NCBI GenBank assembly: GCA_902620455.1
Contig: CACNIG010000003.1
Span: 78,249 to 142,248, forward strand
Reading direction: 5' to 3'
Origin: an uncultured Bacteroidota bacterium
GTDB taxonomy: Bacteria > Bacteroidota > Bacteroidia > Flavobacteriales > Flavobacteriaceae
Length of the DNA: 64,000 nucleotides
Shown here: positions 8,360 through 17,666 of the stretch, piece by piece
Layout: the number at the start of each line of letters is the position of its first letter
How positions within the stretch are numbered: the stretch's first letter is position 1
Program-made: the position numbers and the translations under genes
Notes under the pieces: generated by a model
What the model saw: the letters and a program-made list of their open reading frames with translations, nothing else
Database searches by the model: none
What the model was told of the DNA's origin: nothing

Positions 8360-10864
8360 ATGCAAAATCTCACAAGATTATTCATCTTTTTATTTTCTTC
8401 TATATTATTTTCACAACAACCAAGTAATAGTAATTTTCAAAGAAATACGAGTATGAACTTTAAAGTTTTTGGAATTATTTCAGATTCAGAAACAGGTGAA
8501 CCACTTGAATATGCAACTATATCTATTAAATCTAAAAACAACCCAGAAAAAATATTCGGAGGATTAACTGATGAAAATGGAAAATTCTCAGTTGATGTAA
8601 ACCCAGGTTTGTACGAATTAAAAATAGATTATATATCATTTATTTCTTATTCAAATGAGAATCTTATAATTAGAGGTAATACTGATATTGGTAACATCCC
8701 ATTGGTTCTAGATGTGTCTATGCTTGATGAAGTTGAAGTAAGAGCTGAAAGAACTCAAGTTGAAATTAGACTTGATAGAAAAATATACAATGTAGGTCAA
8801 GATATTACCGTTAAAGGTGGAAACGTTTCTGATGTACTTGCTAATATACCCTCTATTGATGTAGACTTTGATGGTAATATTTCATTACGAGGAAATAATA
8901 ATGTTAGGATTCTAATAAATGGGAAGCCATCAGGTTTAGTCGGTCTATCAGGACCTCAAGGTCTACGATCACTACCCTCTGAATCAATTGAAAAAGTTGA
9001 GGTAGTAACATCACCATCAGCAAGATACTCAGCTGAAGGAACTGCTGGTATTTTAAATATAATACTCAAGAAGCAGAGTCTTCTTGGTTTTAATGGAAAC
9101 TTTAATCTTAATCTTGGTATTCCAAGAAATGAGGGCTTAAATGGTACCTTAAATGTAAGAAATGAAAAAGTGAACCTATTTAGTACAGTTAACTTAAGTA
9201 ACTCAGAAAATTCAGGTTCTTATTTTTCTGAAACTAATTATTCTAGACAAGACTTAACAATTGATGAATCAAATGATTGGGATTACAATAATAAAAACAT
9301 TTTTTTCAATTTAGGAAGTGAATATTATTTTGATGACAAGACATCCCTAACTTTAAGTGGTTTTTACAAAAAAGGTGATGATTCAAGCTATGCTACCAAC
9401 ATAGTAAATGATATATCTGAGGGTTCAATATCTTCAACAAACAAAAGACTTAGAGATGAGACTGAGATGGATGAATCTTTTGAATATGCTCTAGACTTCT
9501 ACAAAGATTACGATAGAGATGGACAAACACTAAGTGCTAGAATATCATACGAAGAAAGTGAAGATGACGAACTTGAAGATATCGAAGACTTTGCAAGCTT
9601 TCCTTTAATTTCAGAATCAATTTTTGAAAAAGTATCAAATATTGATTTTCAAAAAAGGCTACTAGGACAAGTTGACTTTATTTACCCTATTGATAAAGAG
9701 ACTGAATTTGAATTTGGATATAGAGGTAGTTTCTTAGAGAGAGAAACTGATTATGATGTATCTTTCTTGACGGGTAATAGTTTCATATCAGATTCTGGAT
9801 TATCAAATATTTTTAACTATAAAGAGTCTGTCAACTCATTATATACTCAGTTTGGTAAAAAATTTGACAAATTATCAGCATTATTTGGATTAAGATATGA
9901 AAATTCAAAACAAGAAATTAATCAAAAAACAACTAATCAATTTGAAATAAAAAAGTATTCTGATCTTTTTCCAACTTTAAATCTTGCATATGAGTTCTCA
10001 AGTCAAGAATCTTTGACATTTGGATATAGCAAAAGAATAAGAAGACCAAGAGGATGGGATATAAATCCATTTCCAAGAAGAAATTCTGTAACAAGTTTTA
10101 GAAGAGGTAATCCCTTCTTAAATCCAACTTTTACTACAGCACTTGAATTAGACTATTTAAAGAGATTTAAAAAATTTACTCTCAATACATCAATTTTTTA
10201 CAGACAATCTGATGGAAATATTGAGAGGATAACTGAAGAAACAGGCGAAATTGTTGATCTTATTGTTGATAGCGACTCGAATGCCCCAATACTTCAAGTT
10301 CCTGTTTTAGATTCGTATCCAATAAATTTATCAAATAATAAAAGAATTGGATCAGAATTAAGCCTGACATATACTCCCTCAAGAAGTGTAAGGCTAAATG
10401 CCAGTTTTACAATTAATTCAAGCTCTATAAGAGGTCAATACGAAGATCAAAACTTTGACTCTGATAATACTAATTGGAGTAGTAGGTTTAACGGGTTTAT
10501 AAGACTTCCTAAGGACTTCAGCATTCAATTTTTTGGATTTGTTCGTGGACCAAGCGAAAATGCTTTCTCTAAGAGAAAAGCGTTTGGATTTGTTACTGGA
10601 GCAATACAAAAATCTTTACTAAATAAAAAAGGAACTCTTTCCCTAAAATTTAGTGATTTATTTAACACCAGTAAATCTAAATCTGAGACATTTAGAGACA
10701 CTTTCTACAGAAAAAGTGAAGGTAGATGGAGGATGCCAACTTATGTGCTAACCTTCAGCTATAGGTTTAATGATAACAAGTATAAACAAAGAAAAAAGAA
10801 TATTAGAAGAAATCAAGGTGATTTTGATCAAGGAGGTGGTGAAGAACCAATATTTAATAACTAG
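8360..10864 (+). CDS. TonB-dependent outer-membrane receptor with CarboxypepD regulatory-like domain
   Basis: An 834-residue outer-membrane beta-barrel protein. A signal peptide (MQNLTRLFIFLFSSILFSQQ) is followed by a carboxypeptidase regulatory-like beta-sandwich (about 33-125: GIISDSETGEPLEYATISI), then a plug domain (about 130-240: LRGNNNVRILINGKPSG, SPSARYSAEGTAGILNI), then a long barrel ending in alternating strand patterns (TYVLTFSYRFNDNK). The barrel has conspicuously acidic extracellular-type stretches, for example SYEESEDDELEDIED. The domain order is typical of Bacteroidota receptors of the outer membrane beta-barrel family. No SusD partner or surface lipoprotein lies beside it, so the ligand is unknown. 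It is monocistronic, and its stop overlaps the convergent small gene by 4 nt. Confidence 0.9.
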   Translation: MQNLTRLFIFLFSSILFSQQPSNSNFQRNTSMNFKVFGIISDSETGEPLEYATISIKSKNNPEKIFGGLTDENGKFSVDVNPGLYELKIDYISFISYSNENLIIRGNTDIGNIPLVLDVSMLDEVEVRAERTQVEIRLDRKIYNVGQDITVKGGNVSDVLANIPSIDVDFDGNISLRGNNNVRILINGKPSGLVGLSGPQGLRSLPSESIEKVEVVTSPSARYSAEGTAGILNIILKKQSLLGFNGNFNLNLGIPRNEGLNGTLNVRNEKVNLFSTVNLSNSENSGSYFSETNYSRQDLTIDESNDWDYNNKNIFFNLGSEYYFDDKTSLTLSGFYKKGDDSSYATNIVNDISEGSISSTNKRLRDETEMDESFEYALDFYKDYDRDGQTLSARISYEESEDDELEDIEDFASFPLISESIFEKVSNIDFQKRLLGQVDFIYPIDKETEFEFGYRGSFLERETDYDVSFLTGNSFISDSGLSNIFNYKESVNSLYTQFGKKFDKLSALFGLRYENSKQEINQKTTNQFEIKKYSDLFPTLNLAYEFSSQESLTFGYSKRIRRPRGWDINPFPRRNSVTSFRRGNPFLNPTFTTALELDYLKRFKKFTLNTSIFYRQSDGNIERITEETGEIVDLIVDSDSNAPILQVPVLDSYPINLSNNKRIGSELSLTYTPSRSVRLNASFTINSSSIRGQYEDQNFDSDNTNWSSRFNGFIRLPKDFSIQFFGFVRGPSENAFSKRKAFGFVTGAIQKSLLNKKGTLSLKFSDLFNTSKSKSETFRDTFYRKSEGRWRMPTYVLTFSYRFNDNKYKQRKKNIRRNQGDFDQGGGEEPIFNN

Positions 10865-11019
10865 GATCTAAGTTTTTTAGTTATAAACTCCTTAATTCTT
10901 TGGAATACATATGATGAAGCCCAATATGGTGCAACAAGTGCTAAAAAAATCATTAGCCAAAAGCCCATTGTAAATATTGCTAAAAAGGCTAAAAATCCGA
11001 GGTATTGTTGAAACTCCAT
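10861..11019 (-). CDS. 52-residue single-helix membrane protein, unrecognised
   Basis: A short open frame from an ATG at 11019 to a TAG at 10863-10861. It begins MEFQQYLGFLAFLAIF, has a hydrophobic helix through MGFWLMIFLALVAP, an aromatic stretch YWASSYVF, and a basic tail RIKEFITKKLRS. This hydrophobic-then-basic layout obeys the positive-inside rule for a small inner-membrane protein. A two-box promoter with ideal spacing lies directly upstream (11038-11067), which strongly supports real expression. Its 3' end overlaps the receptor stop codon by 4 nt. I do not recognise a family, and function is unknown. Confidence 0.68.
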   Translation of the reverse strand: MEFQQYLGFLAFLAIFTMGFWLMIFLALVAPYWASSYVFQRIKEFITKKLRS

Positions 11020-11026
11020 ATATTTG
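11019..11026 (+). promoter_or_regulatory. Candidate -7 box for fumC
   Basis: TATATTTG matches TAnnTTTG about 44 nt before the fumC start. No TTG with 17-23 nt spacing lies upstream, so this is a one-box match. It overlaps the start codon of the divergent small gene. Confidence 0.3.
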
Positions 11027-11037
11027 TAAATGCTTAA

Positions 11038-11067
11038 CAAAAGTAATTTTTTTTAAGTAAATTACAA
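11038..11067 (-). promoter_or_regulatory. Two-box promoter for the 52-residue membrane protein
   Basis: Read on the minus strand: TTG at 11067-11065, a 19-nt spacer and TACTTTTG at 11045-11038. Both boxes and the spacing match the Bacteroidota consensus. The predicted start near 11032 leaves a leader of roughly a dozen bases before the ATG at 11019. The only gene downstream on this strand is the small membrane protein. Confidence 0.62.
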
Positions 11068-11069
11068 AG

Positions 11070-12470
11070 ATGATGGACTACAGAATTGAAAAAGATACGT
11101 TAGGAGAAGTAAAAGTTCCAATAAACGCTCTTTGGGGAGCTCAGACTGAAAGATCAAGAAATAATTTTAAAATTGGCAATCCATCAACTATGCCAATTGA
11201 GATTATACATGCTTATGCTGTTTTAAAAAAGTCTGCAGCTCAAACTAATTTTAATCTTGGAGTACTATCAAAAGATAAATGTAACCTAATAGAGAGCGTT
11301 TGTGATGAGATTCTAGAAAATATGCATAATGATCAGTTTCCATTAGTAATATGGCAGACTGGGTCAGGTACTCAAACTAATATGAATGTTAATGAAGTTA
11401 TTTCAAACAGAGCACATTTAATTCAGGGAAAAGAAATTGGCAAATCTGAAAAATTATTATCCCCAAATGATGATATTAATCTTTCTCAGTCATCAAATGA
11501 TACTTTCCCAACAGCAATTAATATTGCTGCAATGAAAATTATTACTGAAAATACAATCCCAAACATCAAGAAATTAAGAGATAGTCTTGATAAAAAATCA
11601 AAAGAGTTTAATAAAATTGTTAAAATTGGAAGAACTCATTTAATGGATGCTACTCCTATAACTCTTGGTCAAGAGTTTTCTGGGTATGTATCTCAACTTG
11701 ACCATGGTATTAAATCATTACAAAATTCTCTTGATCATTTAAGTGAATTACCCTTAGGCGGAACTGCAGTTGGCACCCAGCTTAATACCCCAAAAGGATA
11801 TTCAAAGAAAGTTGTCGAACATATCTCAAAAAATTCAGGACTTTCATTTAAAGAATCTCCAAACAAATTTGAGGGAATTGCCAGCCATGATTGTATTGTA
11901 GAAGTACATGGTGCATTAAAAACTTTAGCAGCTTCTATTTATAAAATTTCAAATGATATTAGATTGATGGGATCAGGACCGAGATCAGGAATAGGTGAAC
12001 TTATTTTACCCGCTAATGAACCTGGAAGTTCAATAATGCCTGGAAAAGTAAATCCAACTCAGTGTGAGGCAATTTCAATGGTATGTGCTCAAATATTCGG
12101 AAATGATGTAGCTGTAAGTTTTGCTGGTGCAAATGGACATTTTGAACTAAATGTTTTTAAACCACTTTTTGCATTTAATATAATCGAATCATCTAAGATA
12201 TTGGGAGATGCATCATTAAGTTTTGCTGTTAACTGTATTAATGGTTTAAAACCAAATAATAAAAGAATCAAAAAATTTCTTGATGATTCTTTAATGTTAG
12301 TTACTGCTCTTAACTCAAGAATAGGATATTATAAGGCTGCAGACATAGCAAATAAAGCCTACAATGAAGATATTTCATTAAAAGAGGCAGCTTTGGCACT
12401 TAATTATTTATCAGAAAAGGAATTTGATAAATATGTCAATCCTAATAGAATGACAAACAATGAAAGTTGA
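11070..12470 (+). CDS. fumC: Fumarate hydratase, class II
   Basis: A 466-residue homotetrameric, iron-independent TCA-cycle enzyme that interconverts fumarate and malate. Signature segments are the N-terminal [29 protein letters not shown], the histidine region [19 protein letters not shown], and the superfamily loop [15 protein letters not shown] that carries the catalytic serine. Two ATGs stand in tandem (11070, 11073), and either may serve. It overlaps the following GNAT gene by 11 nt. Confidence 0.96.
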   Translation: MMDYRIEKDTLGEVKVPINALWGAQTERSRNNFKIGNPSTMPIEIIHAYAVLKKSAAQTNFNLGVLSKDKCNLIESVCDEILENMHNDQFPLVIWQTGSGTQTNMNVNEVISNRAHLIQGKEIGKSEKLLSPNDDINLSQSSNDTFPTAINIAAMKIITENTIPNIKKLRDSLDKKSKEFNKIVKIGRTHLMDATPITLGQEFSGYVSQLDHGIKSLQNSLDHLSELPLGGTAVGTQLNTPKGYSKKVVEHISKNSGLSFKESPNKFEGIASHDCIVEVHGALKTLAASIYKISNDIRLMGSGPRSGIGELILPANEPGSSIMPGKVNPTQCEAISMVCAQIFGNDVAVSFAGANGHFELNVFKPLFAFNIIESSKILGDASLSFAVNCINGLKPNNKRIKKFLDDSLMLVTALNSRIGYYKAADIANKAYNEDISLKEAALALNYLSEKEFDKYVNPNRMTNNES

Positions 12471-12927
12471 GATAGTTCCTTTTCAAGATAAATACTCAGA
12501 TTACTTCTATGACCTAAATTATGATTGGCTCAATGAGTATTTTTATGTTGAGGATTATGACGAAAAGGTACTAAGAAATTGCAAGGAAGAAATTATTGAT
12601 AAAGGTGGTCATATATTTTTTGCAATTTTTAAATCAAAAGTAGTTGGTACAATGGCCTTAATTCCACGAGAGGAAGGAATCTATGAGTTAAATAAAATGG
12701 CAGTCAAAAAAGCGCTAAGAGGTAATGGTGTTGGACATCAATTAATCCAATTTGTAATTGATTATTCCGTCAATAATAATTTTAAATCAGTTATACTTTA
12801 CTCAAATACTGTTTTAAAGAATTCAATTCATCTCTACAATAAGTTTGGATTTAAAGAAATAGATAATCCAGATGCACCATATGAAAGGAGTGACATAAAA
12901 ATGGAATTGAAGCTATCTAACCTTTGA
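12460..12927 (+). CDS. GNAT family N-acetyltransferase
   Basis: A 155-residue acetyltransferase. A central strand pair ([22 protein letters not shown]) leads to the acetyl-CoA loop [16 protein letters not shown] and the closing helix-strand [15 protein letters not shown]. The substrate is not predictable. It starts inside the end of fumC (11-nt overlap) and its own end overlaps the convergent protease gene by 15 nt. Confidence 0.85.
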   Translation: MKVEIVPFQDKYSDYFYDLNYDWLNEYFYVEDYDEKVLRNCKEEIIDKGGHIFFAIFKSKVVGTMALIPREEGIYELNKMAVKKALRGNGVGHQLIQFVIDYSVNNNFKSVILYSNTVLKNSIHLYNKFGFKEIDNPDAPYERSDIKMELKLSNL

Positions 12928-13815
12928 AAACAATTTACCTTTCCAATTTGTCCAAGAGTATTTTTTTGCAAATATATATAGGATCATAGGGTAAAGAATG
13001 GCACCAGTTAACATTTCGTATATTCCAAATTTTGGATCTGATATGTCTTTGAGAACTGATTCTGTTTGAAGGGCAGTCCAATCGGATGTTAATAGCAAAG
13101 CTATAAAAAGATTATTAGCAGCATGGAACCCTAGGGCAAGCTCAAGACCATCATCCATAAGAACTGTAGTTCCAAGTGTAAATGAACCTATTAAATAAAC
13201 AAATAAAAAACCATATCCAAGCTGAGTAACTTCAGGATTGACAATATGAAGAAGACCAAAAACTACACAAGACATAAATAAAGCCATAAATCTACTGTTG
13301 AACCAATGGCCAAAACCCTGCATTAAATACCCTCTAAATACTATTTCTTCAACGCTAGTCTGAATTGGAATTAAACATAAAGCGATTATCAATAAAATCA
13401 AAAACTCCTTAAATTTAAAGTTTATTTCATAATTTTCTGGTGAAATTAAATATCCAGTAATAACCATAAATAAGATTACGGAGCCCCATAAACTAAAGGA
13501 GAATAGTATTCTATTATAATCAATATTTTTCCTACCAGACAAAATTGACATTAATGGAAGATCATGGAGTTTTTTTACTACAAGCCAAATCCCAGGGAGG
13601 ACTAGAACAAAACTTATCATTATTAAAAATAATCTTAGATTAGAAGGAATCGTGTTCAAAAGATCAACTGAAGTTGTATCAACACTCACTGAATCATAGT
13701 CGAGAAAAAATAATAGTGGTATTTGACCGATTGTACTAAATAATATAAGAATGAACGAGCCTAGTATATAATACCAGAATCCTTTTAAATTATATGATTT
13801 GTCCCATAAAAACAT
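12913..13815 (-). CDS. CPBP/CAAX-like intramembrane metalloprotease
   Basis: A 300-residue polytopic membrane protein of the CPBP (ABI/Rce1-like) family. The active-site motif EExxxR is present as VEEIVFRGYLMQGF. Two later conserved histidines appear in FGLLHI and LGFHAANN, the usual positions of catalytic or metal-binding residues. About eight hydrophobic segments are seen. Family members cleave or modify membrane proteins and peptides; the target is unknown. It lies 3 nt downstream of the PAS-UbiA gene, last in the dnaK-led unit. Confidence 0.87.
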   Translation of the reverse strand: MFLWDKSYNLKGFWYYILGSFILILFSTIGQIPLLFFLDYDSVSVDTTSVDLLNTIPSNLRLFLIMISFVLVLPGIWLVVKKLHDLPLMSILSGRKNIDYNRILFSFSLWGSVILFMVITGYLISPENYEINFKFKEFLILLIIALCLIPIQTSVEEIVFRGYLMQGFGHWFNSRFMALFMSCVVFGLLHIVNPEVTQLGYGFLFVYLIGSFTLGTTVLMDDGLELALGFHAANNLFIALLLTSDWTALQTESVLKDISDPKFGIYEMLTGAILYPMILYIFAKKYSWTNWKGKLFSKVR

Positions 13816-13818
13816 CTA

Positions 13819-15168
13819 CTAAAAATTTGCTAAAATTATCATGTAAATAAATGAGAATAACATGTGGAAATAAATTGTGTGTATGTTATATTTTATAAGT
13901 TTTCTACTATTATAGTATTTGAACAATCCTGATAGCAAGAAATATGAATAAAACATTGCAATTGGAATTAGTAAATAAAGGAATAACATTTGCTTAGTCC
14001 CAATAAGAATGTTCTCTGCAATAAAATATAAAGAACCTAATGCTAATATTAGATTAAGTCCATAAATCCATCTTGAAGCTTTTTTACCAAGAAGGACTAC
14101 TAAATGATTTTTACCAACTTTTTTATCTGAGGCATGATCAGGATATTGATTAATAAATAGAATGTTTGTAGTTAAAAGTCCTATTGGTACACCAAGAATT
14201 AATAAATTATAAAATTCACTCGAATATAGAAGAATTGTTTCATTTGCAATAGCAAAACCTGTACCTAATGTCAATAGAGGACCAAAGGATAGAAAAATTG
14301 AAAGTTCTCCGAGCCCATATCTTGAAGATAACCTTATTGGTTTAGCAGTGTAAAAATAACCTACTAAAACACCTATTAAGGCAATGATAGCTGAATAGAA
14401 CGCATTGCTTGTAGATCCGGTGTTTAAAAAACTCATATATAATATTCCTGCAGCTGTTGCAAGACCGAGAATAAACATAATATTAGCAAGGCTTTTCGTG
14501 CCCTTCAAAGAAATTAAACCTAATTCTACAGCTCTACTACCTCCAGATAATTGTGCACCTTGAAGAATTGTAGAATCCATTCCAGCATTAAAGTATTCTG
14601 TATTAGCCTCGTCGGTTCCATGTGTCACATCAAAATAGTCATTATACAGATTGGAAAATAAGTGGAAAAATAAAATTCCAAATGTGGTTAGTGTTAAGGA
14701 AATTGGACTGAATAAACCATCTCCGATTCCAGCGTAGTAACATCCAATAGAAAAGACTGGGAATAATGAAGCCGAAGCAAAACCTACTCTAGTAATTGCT
14801 ACACCTTTAATAATTTTAGTAACCCAATTAATTTTTATATTAACTTCTTCATCAATTACTTCAGTAATTCCACAATATCCAGTTTGAGGTTTGTCCTTGC
14901 CATCTGCAAAATTTGGAGTAATCTTAATCTTAGCAGCAAATTTTGAACCATCTTTTCTGATAAAATTAGTTTTTGTTATGTGCTCACCTGTTTCGTTGGC
15001 ATTTCTAAGCCACCCAAGAACATTTTGAAGAACTATTTCACCAGGTGAAAAAATTGATACTCTTTTAATACCAACTAACTCATAAGAGGGATAACCAAAG
15101 ACTTTTTCAGCGCCTTCGTTCATGTTAGTAATCAAGCCCTCCATGTCACAAATAATAACACTTTTCAT
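13819..15168 (-). CDS. PAS sensor domain fused to UbiA-family prenyltransferase (MenA-like)
   Basis: A 449-residue fusion. Residues 1 to about 113 form a PAS domain (IICDMEGLITNMNEGAEKVF, then RKDGSKFAAKIKITP and GYCGITEVIDE). Residues about 125-449 are a polytopic UbiA prenyltransferase with the first Asp-rich motif as NDYFDVTHGTD (176-186), the GGSRAVELGLIS segment, and the second motif as NQYPDHASDKKVGK. UbiA enzymes attach isoprenoid chains to aromatic acceptors; MenA uses 1,4-dihydroxy-2-naphthoate for menaquinone. A MenI-like thioesterase immediately upstream supports menaquinone biosynthesis, but another acceptor is possible. Two residue blocks between the Asp motif and GGSR are longer than in typical MenA. 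A T10 run (A10 on the coding strand) sits 2 nt before the start. Confidence 0.85.
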   Translation of the reverse strand: MKSVIICDMEGLITNMNEGAEKVFGYPSYELVGIKRVSIFSPGEIVLQNVLGWLRNANETGEHITKTNFIRKDGSKFAAKIKITPNFADGKDKPQTGYCGITEVIDEEVNIKINWVTKIIKGVAITRVGFASASLFPVFSIGCYYAGIGDGLFSPISLTLTTFGILFFHLFSNLYNDYFDVTHGTDEANTEYFNAGMDSTILQGAQLSGGSRAVELGLISLKGTKSLANIMFILGLATAAGILYMSFLNTGSTSNAFYSAIIALIGVLVGYFYTAKPIRLSSRYGLGELSIFLSFGPLLTLGTGFAIANETILLYSSEFYNLLILGVPIGLLTTNILFINQYPDHASDKKVGKNHLVVLLGKKASRWIYGLNLILALGSLYFIAENILIGTKQMLFLYLLIPIAMFYSYFLLSGLFKYYNSRKLIKYNIHTIYFHMLFSFIYMIILANF

Positions 15169-15187
15169 AATTTTTTTTTTGAATGCC

Positions 15188-15195
15188 CAAATTTA
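15188..15195 (-). promoter_or_regulatory. Candidate internal -7 box before the PAS-UbiA gene
   Basis: On the minus strand TAAATTTG (15195-15188) fits TAnnTTTG, 19 nt before the start codon, in the 63-nt gap after the thioesterase gene. No properly spaced TTG was found. It could allow expression independent of dnaK. Confidence 0.3.
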
Positions 15196-15231
15196 CATCC
15201 TGAGCCTCTTAAATAAAAATTTTTTTATGAA

Positions 15232-15648
15232 TTATTTATCAATAGTGAGTGTGGTTAGCTTTGCAAAAGAAATGTCTCTATTATTTTCATCAATAATTGA
15301 TATTTTCCAGAGTTGCATTGTCCTACCCATGTGAATTGGAACTGCTTTTGCAAAAACAAATCCCTCACTAATTCCTCTAACATGATTTATTGATAGTTCA
15401 ACTCCACGTAGAATTTGATTTTCTTTTTTTGAAAAAATAGCAGCAGCCGAACTACCAACAGTTTCTGCTAAGGCAGCGGTAGCTCCACCATGAAGAACAC
15501 CAGCAGGTTGATGATGAGCTGGTGTTACTTCCATTTTAGCTTCTAAATAATGTTCACCAACATCGATAAAAATAATTCCAAGCGTGGATACTAAAGTACC
15601 TTGACATCGTTTGTTTGCTTCATCAAGAATGAGATTTTTGTCAAACAA
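15232..15648 (-). CDS. Hotdog-fold acyl-CoA thioesterase, MenI/YdiI-like
   Basis: A 138-residue hotdog thioesterase. The motif HQPAGVLHGGATAALAETVGS matches the 4-hydroxybenzoyl-CoA thioesterase/MenI branch, where the glutamate in the AE pair is catalytic. Enzymes of this branch release 1,4-dihydroxy-2-naphthoate from its CoA ester, the step just before MenA. The next gene downstream encodes a UbiA-type prenyltransferase, so a DHNA-CoA thioesterase role is likely, although PaaI-like housekeeping activity cannot be excluded. It begins 2 nt after the dnaK stop, so it is almost certainly cotranscribed with dnaK. Confidence 0.85.
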   Translation of the reverse strand: MFDKNLILDEANKRCQGTLVSTLGIIFIDVGEHYLEAKMEVTPAHHQPAGVLHGGATAALAETVGSSAAAIFSKKENQILRGVELSINHVRGISEGFVFAKAVPIHMGRTMQLWKISIIDENNRDISFAKLTTLTIDK

Positions 15649-15650
15649 AA

Positions 15651-17558
15651 TTAATCTTCTTTAACCTCTTCGAAATCGACATCTTGTACATCATCCTTTG
15701 AATCTTTTGCAGATTCTTGAGCTGGATTATCACCGCCAGGTTGTGTTGCACCATCTCCTTGAGCTTTGTACATTTCTTCTGATGCATTCTTCCATGCCTC
15801 ATTTATAGTATTTAAAGCCTCATCTATTTTATCAAGATCCTTAGATTCGTGTGCTTTTTTTAAGTCTTCTAAAGAAGATTCAATAGGTTTCTTTTTATCA
15901 TCAGATAATTTATCTCCAAACTCTTTTAATTGTTTCTCGGTTTGAAATATCATTTGATCAGCACTGTTAAGCTTATCAACTTCTTCTTTTGCTTTTTGAT
16001 CTGCATCAGCATTTGCTTCAGCATCTTTTTTCATTTTTTCAATTTCCTCTTCTGTTAAGCCTGAAGATGCCTCAATTCTAATATCTTGAGACTTATTAGT
16101 TGCTTTATCCAGAGCACTAACATTAATTATACCATTTGCATCTATATCAAAAGTTACCTCAATTTGTGGGACTCCTCTCGGTGATGGAGGAATGCCATCT
16201 AGATGAAATCTTCCAATAGTCTTATTATCTTTTGCCATTGGTCTTTCCCCTTGAAGAACATGAATCTCCACAGAAGGTTGGTTATCAGCTGCAGTTGAGA
16301 AGACTTGGGATTTTTTTGTTGGAATCGTAGTATTTGACTCAATTAATTTTGTCATAACATTACCCATTGTCTCAATTCCAAGTGATAATGGTGTTACATC
16401 AAGGAGTAAAACGTCTTCAACATCACCGGAGAGAACTCCTCCTTGAATAGCAGCACCAACTGCTACAACTTCGTCAGGATTCACTCCCTTAGATGGTTTT
16501 TTACCAAATAAAGCTTCAACTTCCTTTTGAATAATTGGTATTCTTGTAGAACCTCCAACTAATATAACCTCATCAATATCCTTTTTTGTAAGACCTGCAT
16601 CTTTAAGTGCTTTCTTAACTGGCTCCATTGATCTCTTAACAAGATCATCTGAAAGTTTTTCAAACTTAGCTCTTGTTAGGGTTGTAACAAGGTGTTTAGG
16701 ACCAGAAGATGTAGCAGTTACATAAGGTAAATTAATTTCAGTTTGAGCAGATGAAGAGAGTTCAATTTTAGCCTTTTCAGCAGCTTCTTTCAACCTTTGT
16801 AATGCCATAGAGTCTTCTCTCAAATCAATTTGCTCGTTTTTATTAAACTCTTCTGCTAGAAAGTCAATTATAACTTGATCAAAGTCATCACCTCCAAGAT
16901 GAGTATCACCATTGGTTGACAATACTTCAAAAACTCCGTCACCAAGTTCAAGTATAGATATGTCAAATGTACCACCCCCTAGATCATAAACAGCAATTTT
17001 TTTATCCTTACCACCTTTATCCATTCCATACGCTAAAGCAGCAGCAGTTGGCTCATTTATAATTCTTTGAACTTTTAAGCCTGAAATTTCTCCAGCTTCT
17101 TTAGTAGCTTGTCTTTGAGAATCATTAAAATACGCAGGAACAGTTATAACTGCCTCCGTAACAGTTTGTCCTAAATAATCCTCAGCTGTTTTTTTCATTT
17201 TTTGAAGTACCATTGCAGATAATTCCTGGGGAGTATATAGTCTTCCATCAATATCAACTCTAGGTGTGTCATTATCTCCCTTGACTACTTTATATGCGAC
17301 TGTTTTAACATCATTTGATGATTCACTAAATTTATTTCCCATAAATCTTTTTACAGAAGCGATTGTTTTTTCTGGATTAGTAACAGCCTGCCTTTTTGCA
17401 GGATCCCCAACTTTTATTTCACCATCTTCAACAAATGCAATGACAGAGGGTGTAGTTCTTTTTCCTTCAGCGTTTGGTATTACAACTGGTTCACTACCCT
17501 CCATTACAGAGACACATGAATTTGTTGTTCCTAAATCAATTCCTATAATTTTACTCAT
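15651..17558 (-). CDS. dnaK: Hsp70 chaperone DnaK
   Basis: A 635-residue ATP-dependent chaperone. The start at 17558 ([18 protein letters not shown]) is preferred over an in-frame ATG nine codons upstream, because DnaK proteins begin at this point. The nucleotide-binding domain shows [22 protein letters not shown] and [11 protein letters not shown]. The [11 protein letters not shown] linker precedes the substrate-binding domain, and an acidic tail ends [13 protein letters not shown]. No dnaJ or grpE is adjacent. Instead a thioesterase, a PAS-prenyltransferase and a membrane protease follow in the same direction. The 108-nt gap to panB holds a 15-nt palindrome that might bind a regulator; no CIRCE element was seen. 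Confidence 0.98.
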   Translation of the reverse strand: MSKIIGIDLGTTNSCVSVMEGSEPVVIPNAEGKRTTPSVIAFVEDGEIKVGDPAKRQAVTNPEKTIASVKRFMGNKFSESSNDVKTVAYKVVKGDNDTPRVDIDGRLYTPQELSAMVLQKMKKTAEDYLGQTVTEAVITVPAYFNDSQRQATKEAGEISGLKVQRIINEPTAAALAYGMDKGGKDKKIAVYDLGGGTFDISILELGDGVFEVLSTNGDTHLGGDDFDQVIIDFLAEEFNKNEQIDLREDSMALQRLKEAAEKAKIELSSSAQTEINLPYVTATSSGPKHLVTTLTRAKFEKLSDDLVKRSMEPVKKALKDAGLTKKDIDEVILVGGSTRIPIIQKEVEALFGKKPSKGVNPDEVVAVGAAIQGGVLSGDVEDVLLLDVTPLSLGIETMGNVMTKLIESNTTIPTKKSQVFSTAADNQPSVEIHVLQGERPMAKDNKTIGRFHLDGIPPSPRGVPQIEVTFDIDANGIINVSALDKATNKSQDIRIEASSGLTEEEIEKMKKDAEANADADQKAKEEVDKLNSADQMIFQTEKQLKEFGDKLSDDKKKPIESSLEDLKKAHESKDLDKIDEALNTINEAWKNASEEMYKAQGDGATQPGGDNPAQESAKDSKDDVQDVDFEEVKED

Positions 17559-17607
17559 AATTACAATTTTACTTATAAATGACAACGATTATGCCAATTC
17601 AATTTAA

Positions 17608-17622
17608 ATGACATTATGTCAT
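17608..17622. promoter_or_regulatory. 15-nt palindrome between dnaK and panB
   Basis: ATGACAT-T-ATGTCAT is a perfect inverted repeat with 7-nt arms, centred about 58 nt upstream of dnaK and 52 nt upstream of panB. Its size and symmetry fit an operator for a dimeric regulator. Which gene, if any, it controls is unknown. Confidence 0.45.
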
Positions 17623-17645
17623 ATAATTCATAACTTTATTTACAC

Positions 17646-17653
17646 TATTTTTG
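17646..17653 (+). promoter_or_regulatory. Candidate -7 box for panB
   Basis: TATTTTTG matches TAnnTTTG 13 nt before the panB start. No TTG occurs at the expected upstream distance, so the call rests on one element. Confidence 0.38.
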
Positions 17654-17666
17654 TTGAAAATTTGAG

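Noticed and set aside
13819..15168. PAS-UbiA as an assembly chimera or frameshift join
   Set aside because: The frame is continuous across the junction (about residues 105-130) with uniform base composition and tight spacing to both neighbours, so a natural fusion is more likely, though relatives should be checked.
17266..17607. 113-residue open frame antisense to dnaK
   Set aside because: It lies opposite strongly conserved dnaK codons, has no family resemblance and no promoter; a coding shadow.
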